Origin: Methanomicrobia archaeon DTU008
Lineage (GTDB): Archaea; Thermoplasmatota; Thermoplasmata; Methanomassiliicoccales; Methanomassiliicoccaceae
Assembly (NCBI GenBank): GCA_001512965.1
Contig: LFRW01000055.1
Coordinates: forward strand, 39,673 to 89,485
DNA length: 49,813 nucleotides
Direction: 5' to 3'
Part shown: one piece after another, positions 17,233-26,033 of the stretch
How the letters are laid out: every line of letters begins with the position of its first letter
Numbering within the stretch: the first letter of the stretch is position 1
Notes under the pieces: model-generated
The model's database searches: none
Seen by the model: only the letters and a program-made list of their open reading frames with translations
Told to the model about the DNA's origin: nothing
Made by a program: the position numbers and the translations under genes

Positions 17233-17861
17233 CAGTTCACCTCTCTGTTGAGCCACTTGTTAAGCATGTCTATGACCATGTCATCCCTTACCCTGAGCTC
17301 TCTGGCAATGGCCTGGAGATCCAGCTCTGGCCGGCTTATGAACTCGTACAGGATGCGACGTAGCTGATAGTTATCCAGGCGTTCCGTGAGGCGGCCCGCC
17401 TCATCAAGTACGGAATCCTTCTCTTGAAGCAGTTCTTCCCTCTGGCGATGGAGCTCGTCCAACCTTTCGTCGATGCTTGCGACCCTCCTGCGCAGCTCCA
17501 TCACCCTCTCTTCGATGTTTACCCTTTCCGATAGCTCCCCTTGATGCAACTGCTCCCCTGGCGTCTCTCTGGAGTACAGCTCGGCGGAGAACAGATTGGG
17601 GCCGACATCGACGACGATGGTGAAGTTGAGCGCGGGGTAGAACTGCTTTCGCCGGGGGCCGCCAAGGTCGCTCTTTTCCTGATACGACCGAACAAGGTTG
17701 TATTGCTCCAGCACCTTGAGGTGCTTCATCACGGCCTGCTGACTGATCCCCAGCTCCTTGGATAATTGAAGCGGGTAGTGAGGTTCCCGCGCCAGCGCCT
17801 CGAGGATCCGGCGGCGAATGGGATTTTCGATAACGGAAAGGAGTTCATCCAATTCAACCAT
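17232..17861 (-). CDS. ArsR-type winged-helix regulator with coiled-coil C-terminus
   Basis: A 209-residue protein. Residues 1-75 are an ArsR-like winged helix (NPIRRRILEALAREPHYPLQLSKELGISQQAVMKHL, seen in parts), followed by a short beta region. A long coiled coil covers about 115-165 (ERVMELRRRVASIDERLDEL), and a second small helical unit ends the protein (LQAIARELRVRDDMVIDML), which may be another HTH. No metal-binding cysteines are visible, so it probably senses something other than a metal. Its upstream region carries repeated and inverted elements that suit autoregulation. It is translationally coupled to the helical partner gene. Confidence 0.85.
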   Translation of the reverse strand: MVELDELLSVIENPIRRRILEALAREPHYPLQLSKELGISQQAVMKHLKVLEQYNLVRSYQEKSDLGGPRRKQFYPALNFTIVVDVGPNLFSAELYSRETPGEQLHQGELSERVNIEERVMELRRRVASIDERLDELHRQREELLQEKDSVLDEAGRLTERLDNYQLRRILYEFISRPELDLQAIARELRVRDDMVIDMLNKWLNREVN

Positions 17862-18288
17862 GTATCCACCAACTAGTTAACTATGAGTTGTGAACATGAA
17901 TCATAGGTAGATACAGGTAGATAAATCTATTCTATCGTGCTCATCGTGTGGCTCAAATACGACATATCTAGGTTTTAATGCAAGGTCATTGGGGATCGTA
18001 CAGCGACCTCTGGGCAGAAGGACCGCCTCATTGAAGATGACAAAAAGTCCGGACCAACGTGCACGTTCTCGATCGGCCGCCCAAACGCGAACTATACGGT
18101 CGGCGCTCGCATGCCGATGGTCTCATTCCATTTGACCAGGACGGCATCGGGCGGCAGTTTGACGCTCGCCCTCATCAGGTCGAGGCGATCCGAATAATCG
18201 GAAAAGCTTCGTCAGGCCCTTTCCCCTGCTCGAATGATCAGCTCGACGATGAGAAAAGTATAAACTCATCTGCCGTTCTGACCGAAGC
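17862..18288. promoter_or_regulatory. 427-bp divergent intergenic region
   Basis: This gap separates the ArsR-type gene (leftward) from the tRNA endonuclease gene (rightward). Near the regulator it holds AACTAGTT (17871-17878), an inverted repeat CTATGA/TCATAG (17881-17886 and 17901-17906), a tandem 9-mer AGGTAGATA (17906-17914 and 17916-17924) and TAGATAAATCTA. All lie in an A+T-rich 70-bp stretch and could be regulator binding sites. From about 18000 to 18245 I see nothing that I can support; an 87-codon frame at 18059-18322 looks like chance. The TATA box of the endonuclease gene is at 18257-18265. Confidence 0.45.
18252..18266 (+). promoter_or_regulatory. Promoter of the tRNA endonuclease gene
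   Basis: AGAAAAGTATAAAC gives a purine-rich BRE-like element followed by a TATA box. It is about 25 nt from ATG 18289, so the transcript is probably leaderless. Confidence 0.6.
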
Positions 18289-19344
18289 ATGCCTGGAGAA
18301 CTGGCTGAGGACTGCGTCATAATAAGGGACCCCACCGAGGCCAGTCAGATCTATAATAAGGGCTTCTATGGATATCCGATGTCCGGGGGCGGCCTGGAGC
18401 TGGAATTTCTTGAAGCCCTCTATCTGGTGGAATCGTCCCGGCTGGAGGTCCTCTCTGGCGGAAAGCCGGTGTCTCTGCAGAAGCTGATGTCTCTGGCTGC
18501 CTCGGACCACCGGGACTTTGGGGTCAAGTACATAGTTTACCGCGACCTGCGGCAGCGTGGTTACATCGTCAAGACGGCGGGGGAGGACTTCGATTTCAGG
18601 GTCTTCCCCAGGGGAGGCTCCCCTACGACCACCCCGACCAAGAACTGGGTGGCGGCGATCTCTGAACGCGCGATGTTCGACATGGCCTCGTTCATGGATA
18701 ACATCGACCGCGCCGAACGCACCAGGAAGGAACTGCTATTGGCGGTGGTGGATGAAGAGGGAGACCTGACCTATTACCGTGCCGACCGGGCCGATCCCAA
18801 GGGGCGGCTGGGCGACAGCGGAGATGGCGATGCGGTCGAGGCCCGCCTGCTGGAGGACCAGGTGCTGGTGTTTGACGAGGCAGGTGCCGAGAGGCTTTAT
18901 GGACGCGGTTATTACGGGAAGCAGCTGGGCAAGGTGCTACAGCTCTCCTTGATCGAGGCGGCCCATCTGATAGAGGAGGGTAGGCTGCAGGTATCGACGC
19001 TGGCAACCTCGCGCAAAGTGCCTCTGCCCAGATTCAAGAAGAGGGCGTTGAAGTTCCAGCCCGATTTCGAGCTTCGCCTGAGCGCCTATCGCGACCTCCG
19101 TTCGAGGGGAATGGTGGTGAAGACAGGCTTCAAGTACGGCACCCACTTCCGCGTCTATGAGGACAATCCGGACAAGATCCATGCCCGATTCCTCGTTCAT
19201 TGCATCCCTGAGGATCACACGACCACCTGGCCGGAGATGTCCCGAGCGGTGAGATTGGCCCATGGGGTCAAGAAGGAGATATTGTTCGCCTGGGTGCGGC
19301 CCCAGGGTACGGAGTATCTCAGGCTGGCAAGGGTGCGGCCTTAG
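18289..19344 (+). CDS. endA: tRNA-splicing endonuclease, two-repeat type
   Basis: Cuts introns out of precursor tRNA (and rRNA) at bulge-helix-bulge motifs. The 351-residue length shows the fused two-unit (alpha2-type) form, with two copies of the endonuclease repeat. The C-terminal copy keeps the catalytic Tyr (FRVYED), His (DKIHARF) and Lys (HGVKKEI). The N-terminal copy has FRVFPRGG instead, so its Tyr is replaced by Phe and it is the structural half. The ATG at 18289 sits at the predicted transcription start. It ends TAG and faces the TFB gene across a 233-nt gap. The tRNA-Gly in this window has no intron. Confidence 0.93.
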   Translation: MPGELAEDCVIIRDPTEASQIYNKGFYGYPMSGGGLELEFLEALYLVESSRLEVLSGGKPVSLQKLMSLAASDHRDFGVKYIVYRDLRQRGYIVKTAGEDFDFRVFPRGGSPTTTPTKNWVAAISERAMFDMASFMDNIDRAERTRKELLLAVVDEEGDLTYYRADRADPKGRLGDSGDGDAVEARLLEDQVLVFDEAGAERLYGRGYYGKQLGKVLQLSLIEAAHLIEEGRLQVSTLATSRKVPLPRFKKRALKFQPDFELRLSAYRDLRSRGMVVKTGFKYGTHFRVYEDNPDKIHARFLVHCIPEDHTTTWPEMSRAVRLAHGVKKEILFAWVRPQGTEYLRLARVRP

Positions 19345-19517
19345 GTCTTAGATCGCCTCTTCACGGGAAGGTCCGTTGCGCTCGGAGCGAGCGTATTGGA
19401 GAACATGCGGCGACACGCGAGGCTCGGGGACCGGGATCGTCCGTAGAGCGATGGAGGCGTCGCAACGTCATATGAGGGTACCATTCCGCGCCGCTTGCCT
19501 ATGCCTTTCTGGATAGG

Positions 19518-19553
19518 CCTCCGCCGGCGCCTTGACGGGCAACCGGCCGGAGG
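19518..19553 (-). terminator. G+C-rich hairpin downstream of TFB
   Basis: CCTCCGCCGG (19518-19527) pairs with CCGGCCGGAGG (19543-19553) with a single-base bulge. An adjoining GCCTAT/ATAGGC hairpin lies at 19497-19518. Both follow the TFB stop on the minus strand, and CCTTTTCC lies between stop and hairpin. No T-run follows, so a terminator role is only likely; a bidirectional role for the convergent tRNA endonuclease gene is possible. Confidence 0.35.
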
Positions 19554-19577
19554 ATAGATGATGGAAAAGGTTTGAGA

Positions 19578-20510
19578 TCAGAGCTGGATCTCGATCCCCA
19601 GCTTGTCGGTGAGCTCCTTGTAGCGGTTCCGGATGGTGACCTCGGTCACGCCGGCGATGTCCGCGACCTCTCGCTGCGTACGGCGCTCGTTGCACAGGAT
19701 GCTGGCGATGTAGATCGCAGCCGCTGCCACTCCGGTCGGGCCGCGCCCGGAGGTCAGCTCCTTCTTTGACGCATCCTTCAGTATCTCGGCGGCCCTGCTC
19801 TGAACCTCTCCGCTAAGCTTCAGTTCGGAGCAGAACCTCTGCACGTAGTCCTGGGGGCGCGTGGGCATCAGCTTGAGCTTCAGCTCGCGGGTCATGAAGC
19901 GGTAGGTACGACCGATCTCCTTCCTGCCGACGCGGGAGGAGTTGGCAACCTCGTCCAGCGTCCTTGGGACGTTGCACTGGCGGCATGCCGCATATAGCGA
20001 CGCGGCTACCACGCCTTCGATGCTGCGTCCGCGGATCAGGTTCTTGTTGACCGCCTTACGGTAGATCATGGCGGCGGTCTCACGCACATTGCGCGGAAGC
20101 CCCATGGCCGATGCCATGCGATCCAGCTCGCTCAAGGCGAACGCAAGGTTCCTCTCGGTGGCATTGGAGACCCTGATGCGGCGCTGCCACTTTCGAAGCC
20201 TGTACAGCTGAGCACGGTTGCGCGTCGGGATGCTCTTCCCATAGCTGTCCTTGTTCTTCCAGGAGATCTCGGTGGAAAGTCCCTTGTCATGGATGGTGAG
20301 GGTCATCGGGGCACCGGTCCTGGCCCGTTTCTCCCCCTGTTCGACGTCGAAAGCCCTCCACTCTGGCCCCTGGTCGATGAATTGATCGTCAAGCACGAGG
20401 CCGCAATCCTCGCAGATGAGCTCGCCCCGTTCATAGTCCCTGACCAGATGCCTACCGGCGCATTCCGGGCACTTCTCGATCTCTTCGGTCCCTTCTCTTA
20501 CCTTTACCAT
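19578..20510 (-). CDS. tfb: Transcription initiation factor IIB (TFB)
   Basis: Basal factor that binds TBP-DNA and recruits RNA polymerase. The 310-residue protein has an N-terminal zinc ribbon (CPEC...CEDC, residues 14-37). The B-reader/linker region includes [10 protein letters not shown], and the two cyclin-like repeats span about 115-205 and 215-305 (the second with an [23 protein letters not shown]). All features are normal. Its start lies 59 nt inside the end of the Gar1 gene; gar1-tfb linkage is common in archaea. Confidence 0.97.
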   Translation of the reverse strand: MVKVREGTEEIEKCPECAGRHLVRDYERGELICEDCGLVLDDQFIDQGPEWRAFDVEQGEKRARTGAPMTLTIHDKGLSTEISWKNKDSYGKSIPTRNRAQLYRLRKWQRRIRVSNATERNLAFALSELDRMASAMGLPRNVRETAAMIYRKAVNKNLIRGRSIEGVVAASLYAACRQCNVPRTLDEVANSSRVGRKEIGRTYRFMTRELKLKLMPTRPQDYVQRFCSELKLSGEVQSRAAEILKDASKKELTSGRGPTGVAAAAIYIASILCNERRTQREVADIAGVTEVTIRNRYKELTDKLGIEIQL

Positions 20511-20748
20511 TGTGTTTGACCTCCTTTACGTAGACCTGCTTTCCAACGGCCCCTAGCAGGCTGTTCTTTCCAGTGGGATCGATCATGACATAGGGGGAGT
20601 CGACTGGGCCGAAGACCCTCCTGACCTGTCCCAACGGCCTGTCCCTGTTGTCCACCACCCTGTCTCGAGGATAGGGGGCGAACGTGGCTCGTACGACGAG
20701 CCGACCATCAAAAGTAACGTCCTGGATAACGCCCAAAAGCTTCATCAT
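20452..20748 (-). CDS. H/ACA ribonucleoprotein protein Gar1
   Basis: Gar1 is the small subunit of H/ACA pseudouridylation complexes, helping Cbf5 load and release substrate RNA. The 98-residue product has the conserved core ([21 protein letters not shown], in parts) and a basic tail. It ends at a TAG 59 nt inside the TFB gene, so the last 19 codons ([17 protein letters not shown] region) overlap TFB in another frame. It is the first gene after the TATA box at 20801-20810. ATG 20745 is an equally good start. Confidence 0.88.
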   Translation of the reverse strand: MMKLLGVIQDVTFDGRLVVRATFAPYPRDRVVDNRDRPLGQVRRVFGPVDSPYVMIDPTGKNSLLGAVGKQVYVKEVKHNGKGKRRDRRDREVPGMRR

Positions 20749-20800
20749 GTCACACGGTCATCTATCCCGACCGTTATGTTCAAGTACAAAGGAAAAGTAG

Positions 20801-20810
20801 TATTTATAAT
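20801..20810 (-). promoter_or_regulatory. Promoter of gar1-tfb
   Basis: Read leftward, ATTATAAATA is a strong TATA box in an A+T-rich stretch. It predicts a start near 20775 and a leader of about 30 nt before the Gar1 ATG. Confidence 0.65.
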
Positions 20811-20879
20811 CTACGATAGTCTTTTTTATTTTCTCATGTCTTCTTTTGGACACCGTCAATAAACCTCACCCTAGCAACT

Positions 20880-21653
20880 TTGATACTGCCTGAGGAACTA
20901 TCTCGTCGCATGGAGATATCGAAGGACCACCCCCGCTACCGCTCCCTGGTGACGAGGGAGAGGTTGTCTGAGCTGGTTAGAGAGGGCGTGGTTGCTCCCA
21001 CAGGCCTGATCGCCCATGGCCGGGGAGAGGCGTTCGACTATATGCTGGGAGAGCGCACGACCCCGGCGGCCGACGAGGCCGCCAGGGTGGCCGCCGCGCA
21101 CTTGCTGGAGGCTCGATGGCCTGTCATCACGGTGAATGGCAACGCAGCAGGGCTGTGCGCCGAAGGCCTGATATCGCTGGCACGGGCGGTGCCGGCGCGG
21201 CTGGAGGTCAACCTGTTCCATCGTACCCCCGAGAGGATCGAGCGGGTGTGCCGCTATCTCGAGGGCGCAGGGGCCACCGACGTTCTGGGCAGGGAGCAGG
21301 ACGCCCGCCTGGAAGGTATCGCATCCGATCGTGCCAGCTGCTCCGCTGAGGGCATAGGCCGCGCGGACGTCGTCCTGATACCCCTTGAGGATGGGGACCG
21401 GGCCGCCGCCCTGGCAGCGGCGGGGAAGACGGTGCTTGCCATAGACCTCAATCCCCTGTCGAGGACTGCTGTCGCGGCAAGCGTCGCGGTGGTCGATGAG
21501 CTCACAAGGGCCGTGCCCAACATCATGCGCCACGTCGAGGACCTGAGGAACCGTCCAGAGGAGCGTCGCCGTCTCATCTCGGAGTTCAGCAACGACCGCA
21601 ATCTCGAAAGGATGAGGGATGCCATGTGCGAAACCCTCCACCAAAAGGGCTAA
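20880..21653 (+). CDS. 4-phosphopantoate--beta-alanine ligase (archaeal phosphopantothenate synthetase)
   Basis: Joins 4-phosphopantoate with beta-alanine to make 4'-phosphopantothenate, the archaeal route to coenzyme A. Recognised from KDHPRYRSL, APTGLIAHGRGEAFDYMLGE, VNGNAAGLC, LEVNLFHRT, IPLEDGDRAAAL and DLNPLSRTA, all landmarks of the family, over 257 residues. The frame starts at TTG 20880; an ATG at 20910 would give MEISKDHPRYRSL, close to the usual N-terminus, and is a fair alternative. Neither has a good ribosome site. The partner pantoate kinase is not in the window. Confidence 0.88.
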   Translation: MILPEELSRRMEISKDHPRYRSLVTRERLSELVREGVVAPTGLIAHGRGEAFDYMLGERTTPAADEAARVAAAHLLEARWPVITVNGNAAGLCAEGLISLARAVPARLEVNLFHRTPERIERVCRYLEGAGATDVLGREQDARLEGIASDRASCSAEGIGRADVVLIPLEDGDRAAALAAAGKTVLAIDLNPLSRTAVAASVAVVDELTRAVPNIMRHVEDLRNRPEERRRLISEFSNDRNLERMRDAMCETLHQKG

Positions 21654-21687
21654 TATCGTAAGCCCCAATGCCTGAGGGGGTGTTCCA

Positions 21688-22926
21688 TTGGACGATCTCT
21701 TGGAAAAAGGCGTGAAGAGGCTGGAATGGGCGAGAGCGCACATGGGAGTGCTGGCGGAGGTCCGGGATCGTCTGGCCAGGGAGCAGACCCTGAAGGGGCT
21801 CAAGATCGGCATGGCCCTTCACGTGGAAGCAAAAACAGGCATGCTGGCCTTGACCCTGAAGGAGGCGGGGGCCGATGTGCGACTTGCGTCCTGCAATCCC
21901 CTGTCGACCGATGACTCCGTGTCGCTGGCGCTGCGGGAACACTATGGCCTGGAGACATATGCCAAGAAGGGGGAGAGCAACGAGGAGTATTATTCCAACC
22001 TCAACACCGTGCTGGATATGAAGCCGGATTTCGTCATCGACGATGGAGCGGACCTGATCACACTGCTGCACACCACCCGTAGCGAACTGCTTCCCGGCGT
22101 GAAGGGGGCCAACGAGGAGACCACCACCGGGGTCATGCGCCTGCGCGCAATGGCCGAGGAGGGGCTGCTGCGCTTCCCCGTCATATCGGTCAACGACGCG
22201 CACATGAAGTACCTTTTCGACAACCGGTATGGGACCGGACAGTCCACGTTCGACGGCTTCATGAACGCCACCAACCTGCTAATTGCCGGCAAGCGCCTGG
22301 TGGTGGCCGGATACGGCTGGTGCGGACGAGGCATCGCCATGAGGGCCAAGGGCATGGGTGCCAATGTGATAGTCACCGAGGTGGATCCCGTGAGGGCGAT
22401 AGAGGCCAAGATGGACGGCTTCGAGGTCATGCCCATGTTGGACGCCGTGCGCGTCGCGGACATCGTGATCACGGCGACGGGGAACAAGGACATCTTGCGA
22501 AGGGAACACATCGAAGCGCTCAAGGACGGTTGCGTCCTGGGCAACAGCGGACACTTCGACAATGAGGTATCGAAGGTGGCCCTGGAATCGCTGGCAGGCC
22601 CACCCGTCCGGGTGCGGGAGATGGTGGACCGGTACGATCTGCCGGGTGGACGCAAGGCATATCTGATCGCCGAGGGCCGCCTTATGAACCTTGCGGCCGG
22701 TCAAGGCCATCCAGTGGAGATAATGGACATGAGCTTCTCCATTCAGGCGTTGAGCCTGGAATATCTGGTGAAGAACCATGCGAAGATGGAGCCCAGGGTC
22801 TACAACGTCCCGGACGAACTGGATCAGCAGGTCGCGCGGACCAAGTTGAAGGTCATGGGCGTACGCATCGATGAGCTTACGGCCGAACAGAGGAAGTACC
22901 TGGAAGGGTGGCAAGAGGGTACATGA
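21688..22926 (+). CDS. ahcY: Adenosylhomocysteinase
   Basis: Hydrolyses S-adenosylhomocysteine to adenosine and homocysteine, removing the product of methyl-transfer reactions. The 412-residue protein has the substrate domain motifs (HVEAKTGML, SCNPLSTDDSV, GANEETTTGV, VNDAHMKYLFDNRYGTGQS) and the NAD-binding GYGWCGRG near residue 210, ending with the C-terminal NAD-contact tail. Archaeal methanogen homologues may also act on 5'-deoxyadenosine; that cannot be judged here. It starts at TTG 21688 behind a strong ribosome site, GAGGGGGTG. The PfkB kinase gene downstream overlaps its stop. Confidence 0.95.
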   Translation: MDDLLEKGVKRLEWARAHMGVLAEVRDRLAREQTLKGLKIGMALHVEAKTGMLALTLKEAGADVRLASCNPLSTDDSVSLALREHYGLETYAKKGESNEEYYSNLNTVLDMKPDFVIDDGADLITLLHTTRSELLPGVKGANEETTTGVMRLRAMAEEGLLRFPVISVNDAHMKYLFDNRYGTGQSTFDGFMNATNLLIAGKRLVVAGYGWCGRGIAMRAKGMGANVIVTEVDPVRAIEAKMDGFEVMPMLDAVRVADIVITATGNKDILRREHIEALKDGCVLGNSGHFDNEVSKVALESLAGPPVRVREMVDRYDLPGGRKAYLIAEGRLMNLAAGQGHPVEIMDMSFSIQALSLEYLVKNHAKMEPRVYNVPDELDQQVARTKLKVMGVRIDELTAEQRKYLEGWQEGT

Positions 22927-23843
22927 GGCCGTTTCTTACCGTCTACGGGCATGTATGTCTCGATCAGATAATGTCCCTAGCGCGGTTCCCGGAGCCCAAC
23001 ACCTCCGTGGACATCGTGGAGAAACATCGTTACTTCGGAGGCACTGGCGCCAACATAGCCACCGTGGCCGCGTCGCTTGGCGTTCCGACAGCCCTCGTGT
23101 CCTACGTCGGGAGCGATCTGCCGGACGAGTTCCGAAGGAACATGGAGGAACACGGGGTCGACCTATCCGAGATGGTGATGGTGGATGGCTATGAGACGTC
23201 GACGGTCATGATCGTCACCGACAGTGAGCAGAACCAGATCGCCTTCGTATATCAGGGACCCATGCGGGATATGGGCGACTTCGACCTCCTCACGGCAAGG
23301 GCCTCGGAGTCGTCGATAGTTCATGTCTCCACCGGACGCCCGGAGTATTATCTACGATTGATGGAGATGTTGCGATCCTTGGGCAAGGAGATATCCTTCG
23401 ATCCAGCTCAGGAGATCCATCACATCTGGTCTGCAGAGACGTTCCGCCATGGGATCGGCTTCGCCGACACCTTCTTCTGCAACGCCAACGAACTGCGCAC
23501 CGCCCTGAGATATTTGGGCATGGAGCGTCCGGAGGAACTGCTGAGCAGCGTCGGGACGATCATCAACACTCGAGGGGCGGAGGGGAGCGTGGCGTTCACC
23601 GCAGATGGTTCGATCGCGGTTCCCGCGATCCCCCCTCATGCAATGGTGGACCCCACCGGTGCCGGGGACGCTTTCCGAGCCGGATACTATGCAGGCCGCT
23701 ATCGCGGACGCTCCCCGGAGGAATGCCTAGCATATGGCAACGCCGCCGCCTCCTTTGCGCTGGAAGCGAAGGGCGGAGTGGGCAAGGTGCCCACCTGGGA
23801 CATGGTGGAGGAGCGGGCCGCACCATTGCTCACGCGTTCGTGA
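22923..23843 (+). CDS. PfkB-family sugar or nucleoside kinase
   Basis: A 306-residue ribokinase-like enzyme that phosphorylates a sugar or nucleoside with ATP. It has the N-terminal substrate motif YFGGTGANIATVAASLG and the C-terminal catalytic signature DPTGAGDAFRAGYYAGR. The start at 22923 overlaps the adenosylhomocysteinase stop (ATGA) and has AGAGGG upstream; the earlier ATG at 22908 is less likely. The coupling to adenosylhomocysteinase makes adenosine, a product of that enzyme, an attractive substrate, but this is inference from position only. Confidence 0.88.
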   Translation: MRPFLTVYGHVCLDQIMSLARFPEPNTSVDIVEKHRYFGGTGANIATVAASLGVPTALVSYVGSDLPDEFRRNMEEHGVDLSEMVMVDGYETSTVMIVTDSEQNQIAFVYQGPMRDMGDFDLLTARASESSIVHVSTGRPEYYLRLMEMLRSLGKEISFDPAQEIHHIWSAETFRHGIGFADTFFCNANELRTALRYLGMERPEELLSSVGTIINTRGAEGSVAFTADGSIAVPAIPPHAMVDPTGAGDAFRAGYYAGRYRGRSPEECLAYGNAAASFALEAKGGVGKVPTWDMVEERAAPLLTRS

Positions 23844-23876
23844 GGTCGCTTTGCCAGCATATTTTTGGGTCGAAAA

Positions 23877-23886
23877 TTTTATTATT
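23877..23886 (+). promoter_or_regulatory. TATA box of the RAM-domain gene
   Basis: TTTTATTATT lies about 35 nt before TTG 23919, inside an A+T-rich stretch after the kinase gene. The ribosome site AAGGTGA (23909-23915) sits between the box and the start. Confidence 0.5.
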
Positions 23887-23918
23887 CAACATAGGCTAAT
23901 GGTCAGCAAGGTGAGAGA

Positions 23919-24152
23919 TTGGCAGTGGGGTTCGTACTTATCAGCACAGCGCCGGCCAAGGAACATGAGGTCTACAACGAACTTCTCAAGGTGAAGGAGG
24001 TTGTGGAACTGCATCCATTGTTCGGCGAGTACGATCTGATTGCTAAGATCGAAGCCCCGGATTTCAATCTCTTAGGCCAGGTGGTCGTTGACAAGGTCAG
24101 ATCATTACCTGGGGTCATCGATACCAAGACGCTCACGGGCATAAAGTTCTGA
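23919..24152 (+). CDS. Stand-alone Lrp/AsnC ligand-binding (RAM) domain protein
   Basis: A 77-residue protein made only of the RAM effector-binding domain of Lrp/AsnC regulators (VGFVLISTAPAKEHEVYNEL, then FGEYDLIAKIEA and the PGVIDTKTLTG end). It has no DNA-binding HTH, so it cannot act alone as a regulator; stand-alone RAM proteins bind small molecules and may oligomerise with full-length Lrp proteins. It starts at TTG 23919 behind AAGGTGA. A second RAM protein lies at 37032-37388. The membrane protein gene follows after 14 nt. Confidence 0.88.
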   Translation: MAVGFVLISTAPAKEHEVYNELLKVKEVVELHPLFGEYDLIAKIEAPDFNLLGQVVVDKVRSLPGVIDTKTLTGIKF

Positions 24153-24166
24153 ACACAGGTGAAAAA

Positions 24167-24457
24167 ATGGAATTGATGGAATTCATTACGGTAATGCTGT
24201 TGACTCTGGGTCTGTTCCTATTGCTGGCAGGCATCTTCACTGCATATTTCGGAAGCGGTAAGAGCCGGATCATCGGCGTGGTCTTGCTTATCGTAGGCTT
24301 GCTTGTGGGCATCATCTGGGTGTTCCTCGACTACTCCGGTGTCATCTCGGTCAACCTCACCGATGTCATCTGGACCGCGTTCGTCAACATCCTGGCGGCC
24401 GCCATCGGCGCGCTGATCGCCATCGGGGCTTTCCTGTTGGCCATCATGAAGTCCTAA
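24167..24457 (+). CDS. Small membrane protein, three predicted helices
   Basis: A 96-residue, very hydrophobic protein with helices at about 5-28, 36-56 and 66-94, separated by short polar turns (FGSGKSR; DYSGVISVNLTD). ATG 24167 follows AGGTGAAAAA. No family is recognised. It probably shares a transcript with the RAM-domain gene, but nothing links their functions. Confidence 0.75.
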   Translation: MELMEFITVMLLTLGLFLLLAGIFTAYFGSGKSRIIGVVLLIVGLLVGIIWVFLDYSGVISVNLTDVIWTAFVNILAAAIGALIAIGAFLLAIMKS

Positions 24458-24491
24458 GCCAGAACTTCGATAAACCCCTTCAACACAACAT

Positions 24492-24499
24492 TTTTTATT
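24492..24499 (+). promoter_or_regulatory. TATA box of purE
   Basis: TTTTTATT lies only about 10 nt ahead of the first in-frame ATG (24503) but about 27 nt ahead of ATG 24521. This places the purE start at 24521 on a leaderless message. Confidence 0.5.
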
Positions 24500-24520
24500 C
24501 GCATGAGGATTGCAGCATTC

Positions 24521-24994
24521 ATGCCGAATGTCCTTATCATACTGGGCAGCAAGAGCGACGCCCCGGTGGCCGCAAAGGCCACCGCGCTGCTCAGGGAGTT
24601 CGAGGTCACCTACGAGATCAAGGTGGCGTCGACCCATCGCACTCCAGAGCTGGTCCGTGACATCGTAACCACGTCCGACGCCGATGTTTTCATCGCCATC
24701 GCTGGTCTGTCCGCCGCCCTTCCGGGAGCGGTGGCGGCCGCGACCACCCGACCGGTCATCGGGGTGCCGGTGAGCGGGAAGGTGAATCTCGATTCCATAC
24801 TCAGCATTGTCCAGATGCCGAGCGGCGTTCCGGTCGCGGCGGTGGGTCTGGACCGCGGGGACAACGCAGCTATCCTGGCGGTTCAGATCCTTGCGTTGAA
24901 GGATCCTCGCCTGGCGGAGAGGCTGGCGCAGCACAGGAAGGACATGGCCGAGGCGGTCAGGCGCGATTCCGAGGAGTTGAGCAGGGATGTTTGA
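24521..24994 (+). CDS. purE: Phosphoribosylaminoimidazole carboxylase / mutase PurE
   Basis: Acts in purine synthesis, producing 4-carboxy-5-aminoimidazole ribonucleotide, either as a mutase on N5-CAIR or directly as an AIR carboxylase; the class cannot be settled by eye. The 157-residue product has [33 protein letters not shown] and [14 protein letters not shown], all in the expected places. I chose ATG 24521 from the promoter position. Its TGA overlaps the GMP synthase gene start by 8 nt, linking two purine steps. Confidence 0.93.
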   Translation: MPNVLIILGSKSDAPVAAKATALLREFEVTYEIKVASTHRTPELVRDIVTTSDADVFIAIAGLSAALPGAVAAATTRPVIGVPVSGKVNLDSILSIVQMPSGVPVAAVGLDRGDNAAILAVQILALKDPRLAERLAQHRKDMAEAVRRDSEELSRDV

Positions 24995-25934
24995 TGCTGA
25001 AGCGTTCGTCAATGAGAAGGTCGAGGAGATCAAAGGCGCCATCGATGGGAAGGCCATAATCGCCTGCTCTGGCGGCGTTGACAGCACGGTGGCTGCGGCG
25101 CTGGTGTCCAGGGCGATCGGGGACCGCCTATTGACGATATATGTGAACAATGGCTTCATGCGAAAGGGCGAGACCGAGGCGGTGGAAGCGATGTTCAAGA
25201 GGGTCGGGATGAACTACCGCCTCATCGACGCCTCCGATGAGTTCTTCGATGCCATGAAGGGCGTCATCGACCCGGAGAAGAAGCGAAAGGTGATCGGGGA
25301 GCGTTTCATCAGGGTCTTCGAGAGAGTGGCCAGGGAATATGGGGCCAAGTATCTCGTTCAGGGAACGATCGCTCCAGACTGGATCGAGAGCGGCGATGGC
25401 GTGAGGGACACCATAAAGAGCCATCACAATGTGGGCGGTCTGCCAAAGGACATGGACCTCATACTGGTCGAGCCGTTGCGAGACCTCTATAAGGACGAGG
25501 TGCGAAAGGTCGCCAGGTATCTGGGGGTGGAGGTTGCGGAAAGGCAGCCCTTCCCGGGGCCAGCCTTGGCGGTCAGGGTCATCGGCGAGGTCAACCGCGA
25601 GTCGGTCGCCATCGTCAGAGAGGCCTGCGCCATCGTGGAAGAGGAGATGGAGAAGGCGGCGGCTGCCGGGAAGATGACGCTTCCGTGGCAATACTTCGCC
25701 GTACTGCTGCCATGCCAGACCGTCGGCGTCCAGGGCGACGTTCGCGCGTATGGTCGGACCATCGCCGTACGCGCGGTCGAATCGGTGGACGGCATGAGCG
25801 CTTCCTACTCCAAGGTCCCTCATGAGGTGCTGGAAAGGATATCGGTACGCATCACCAACGAGATGAAGAGCGACGTCAACCGCGTCGTCTACGACATCAC
25901 CAACAAGCCGCCGGCCACCATAGAGTACGAGTGA
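24987..25934 (+). CDS. guaAB: GMP synthase ATP-pyrophosphatase subunit (subunit B)
   Basis: Activates XMP with ATP so that ammonia from the glutaminase subunit can form GMP. The 315-residue protein carries the PP-loop ACSGGVDST (residues 27-34), [26 protein letters not shown] and the C-terminal dimerisation domain ending KPPATIEYE. The glutaminase domain, fused in bacteria, is a separate gene here (26853-27425), as in many archaea. It overlaps purE by 8 nt. Confidence 0.95.
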   Translation: MFDAEAFVNEKVEEIKGAIDGKAIIACSGGVDSTVAAALVSRAIGDRLLTIYVNNGFMRKGETEAVEAMFKRVGMNYRLIDASDEFFDAMKGVIDPEKKRKVIGERFIRVFERVAREYGAKYLVQGTIAPDWIESGDGVRDTIKSHHNVGGLPKDMDLILVEPLRDLYKDEVRKVARYLGVEVAERQPFPGPALAVRVIGEVNRESVAIVREACAIVEEEMEKAAAAGKMTLPWQYFAVLLPCQTVGVQGDVRAYGRTIAVRAVESVDGMSASYSKVPHEVLERISVRITNEMKSDVNRVVYDITNKPPATIEYE

Positions 25935-25955
25935 ACTGCCGGAGAGCCGCCCCGA

Positions 25956-25976
25956 CATCCTCACGTCCATAGGATG
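25956..25976. terminator. Hairpin between convergent genes
   Basis: CATCCT (25956-25961) pairs with AGGATG (25971-25976) around a 9-nt loop. It lies between the GMP synthase subunit B gene and the HAD gene, which end towards each other. There is no T-run, so the terminator role is weakly supported. Confidence 0.25.
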
Positions 25977-26033
25977 ACGGCGAGGTCGCGGCGTCAGGAA
26001 GGCCAGGAATGCGTCGTGACGGTCGCATCCCCA

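Noticed and set aside
18059-18322. 87-codon ORF in the gap before the tRNA endonuclease gene
   Set aside because: It runs through the endonuclease promoter and start, has no ribosome site and no recognisable protein pattern.
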